Assembly: GCA_008080735.1 (NCBI GenBank)
Contig: SHMW01000010.1
Coordinates: 1 to 64,000, forward strand
Direction: 5' to 3'
Origin: Promethearchaeota archaeon
GTDB taxonomy: Archaea > Asgardarchaeota > Lokiarchaeia > Sigyniarchaeales > SOKP01
DNA: 64,000 bases
In this document: positions 63,116 through 64,000 of the stretch, piece by piece
Numbering within the stretch: position 1 is the first letter of the stretch
How the letters are laid out: every line of letters begins with the position of its first letter
The notes under the pieces: model-generated
Database searches by the model: none
Told to the model about the DNA's origin: nothing
Seen by the model: only the letters and a program-made list of their open reading frames with translations
Translations under genes and position numbers: made by a program

Positions 63116-64000
63116 TTGGTAAAAAAGATCTTGTTCCAATCATTTTGGTCAATTTGCTACTCTTCGTAAGCATCGCCTGTGCAAATATGCTCATACCATC
63201 ATATGCTGCGATAAAAGAAGAGTTCGGCATCCCAGAATCATTAATCGCCATCCCCGATGCGTTTTTTGTATTAATTAGCGCGATTTTTGCGCTTATCTGG
63301 GGATATTATACCGATCGTATCAATAGGACGAAACTCATATTTGCCGGAGCATTTTCTTGGACGGTTGGGATGTTGCTTACGGCTTTCTCTTTTAATTTGC
63401 CCATGGTAATTTTTTCCCGTATGTTAAGCGGTGCTGGACTTGGATGTGTACTGCCTGTTGGATATTCTATTATTTCCGATGCCATCCCGCCCGATGAACG
63501 ATCTGGATGGTTTGGGATGCTCGCAATCCTCAGTTCCGTTTCCAATGGGATCGGGCAAGGATTATCTTCGTTTATAGGACCTATTCTCGGGTGGCGTTTT
63601 CCGTTTTTCTTACTCTCTGGAATTAGTCTTGTAATCGTATTTTTATTGTTTTTTGTCAAGCTTCCATATCGAGGTGCTAGTGAAAACGAACTAACAGAAT
63701 TAGGGGATATGAACCTGGAATATAGCTATAGAATTTCCCAAGCGGACTTAAGAGAAATACTTGGCAAAAGTACAAATAAATATCTTATCATTCAAGGCTT
63801 CTTTTCCATCATTCCGGGAACAATTTTTATATATTTTCTTACCTCGATGTTCGCCTTATATTATTTCCATCCTCTTCCTCAAGAAATACGACTTCAGACC
63901 GCAACTATTTTTGCAGCATTAGTAGGAATCGGGTATCTCTTAGGTAATATTATCTTGTCAGCCCTTGGAGATTTCTTATTTAAAAAAAACAAGAAAAATC
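63116..64000 (+). CDS. MFS transporter, partial at the window edge
   Basis: Open to base 64000 with no stop. The first start after an in-frame TGA (63107-63109) is TTG 63116, giving MVKKDLVPIILVNLLLFVSI. At least eight hydrophobic segments and the signature WGYYTDRINRTKLIFAG between helices 2 and 3. GAGLGCVLPVGYSIISDAIP is like metabolite or multidrug carriers. The 63306-63659 antisense frame is its shadow. Start is uncertain because the ribosome site is weak. Confidence 0.8.

Noticed and set aside
63306-63659. A 117-residue minus-strand frame
   Set aside because: Shadow of the plus-strand MFS gene that runs off the window edge.
1-64000. tRNA, rRNA, CRISPR arrays, insertion sequences
   Set aside because: No T-loop-like sequence with a matching acceptor stem, no regularly spaced repeats and no transposase reading frame were found by eye; a short tRNA could still have been missed.

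Overview
The window is AT-rich archaeal DNA and most resembles an Asgard archaeon of the Lokiarchaeota type. Several proteins fit that lineage: an AN1 zinc finger with a helical-repeat tail (3084-3557), longin/roadblock-like proteins (29146-29580 and 57864-58616), a 22-residue SDS22-type leucine-rich repeat protein (35314-36357) and many small zinc ribbons. TTG and GTG starts and short Shine-Dalgarno motifs are common. The lineage is inferred from gene content. No rRNA, tRNA or CRISPR array was seen.

The main discovery is a selenoprotein island on the minus strand at 33502-35168. Three consecutive short genes each contain in-frame UGA codons. Two are paralogous peroxiredoxin-like proteins in which the redox motif reads U-x-x-U (33575-34066, plus one further UGA) and U-x-x-C (34353-34883). 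The third is a tiny zinc ribbon whose fourth cysteine position is UGA (35052-35168). Directly 3' of each stop lies an RNA element of the same geometry: AUGA, one base, an 8-bp helix, an A-rich 11-12 nt loop, the helix return, then UGAC. The helix pairs covary among the three copies, and a small hairpin follows on the 3' side. This matches the eukaryote-like SECIS described for Lokiarchaeota. Ordinary gene calling would leave only the C-terminal pieces of the two peroxiredoxins and miss the zinc ribbon.

Layout. 0-7 kb: two tandem copies of a three-gene set (A-B-C) of two-helix membrane proteins with left-handed beta-helix (hexapeptide) domains, separated by the AN1 protein and a small membrane protein. 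Together the three proteins match the six-helix, three-soluble-domain plan of the C-terminus of poly-lysine-synthetase-type NRPSs. 7-19 kb: a frameshifted CxxCxxCC protein, DUF1295 protein, acyl-CoA ligase, small zinc ribbon, PfkB kinase plus PEP synthase, two TauE/SafE transporters, exonuclease III and an archaeal class I aldolase. 19-28 kb: an MNT nucleotidyltransferase with a decayed HEPN remnant, PolX, DUF599, a third TauE/SafE, a triple-BON protein, a stand-alone LigD-type 3'-phosphoesterase, and a B12-dependent ribonucleotide reductase with one in-frame TAA. 28-33.5 kb: RtcB, a longin protein, a MOT1-type transporter, a GAF histidine kinase, two zinc ribbons and an M23-like peptidase.

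35-64 kb: the LRR protein, two paralogous MFS carriers, two tandem glutamate dehydrogenases, a CooC-type ATPase paired with a truncated acetyl-CoA-synthase-beta-like protein, an operon of SCP2 + FAD oxidase + HdrD-like Fe-S protein, two more SCP2 proteins, an ArsR-like regulator with a palindrome beside it, an Mre11-like nuclease, hotdog thioesterase + ThDP enzyme, TatD, longin/membrane protein pair, two MFS carriers (the last cut by the window edge) and a zinc alcohol dehydrogenase. The metabolic genes (PEP synthase, aldolase, glutamate dehydrogenases, CooC/ACS-like pair, HdrD-like, ThDP lyase) fit an anaerobic, amino-acid- and lipid-handling heterotroph or mixotroph; this is inference.
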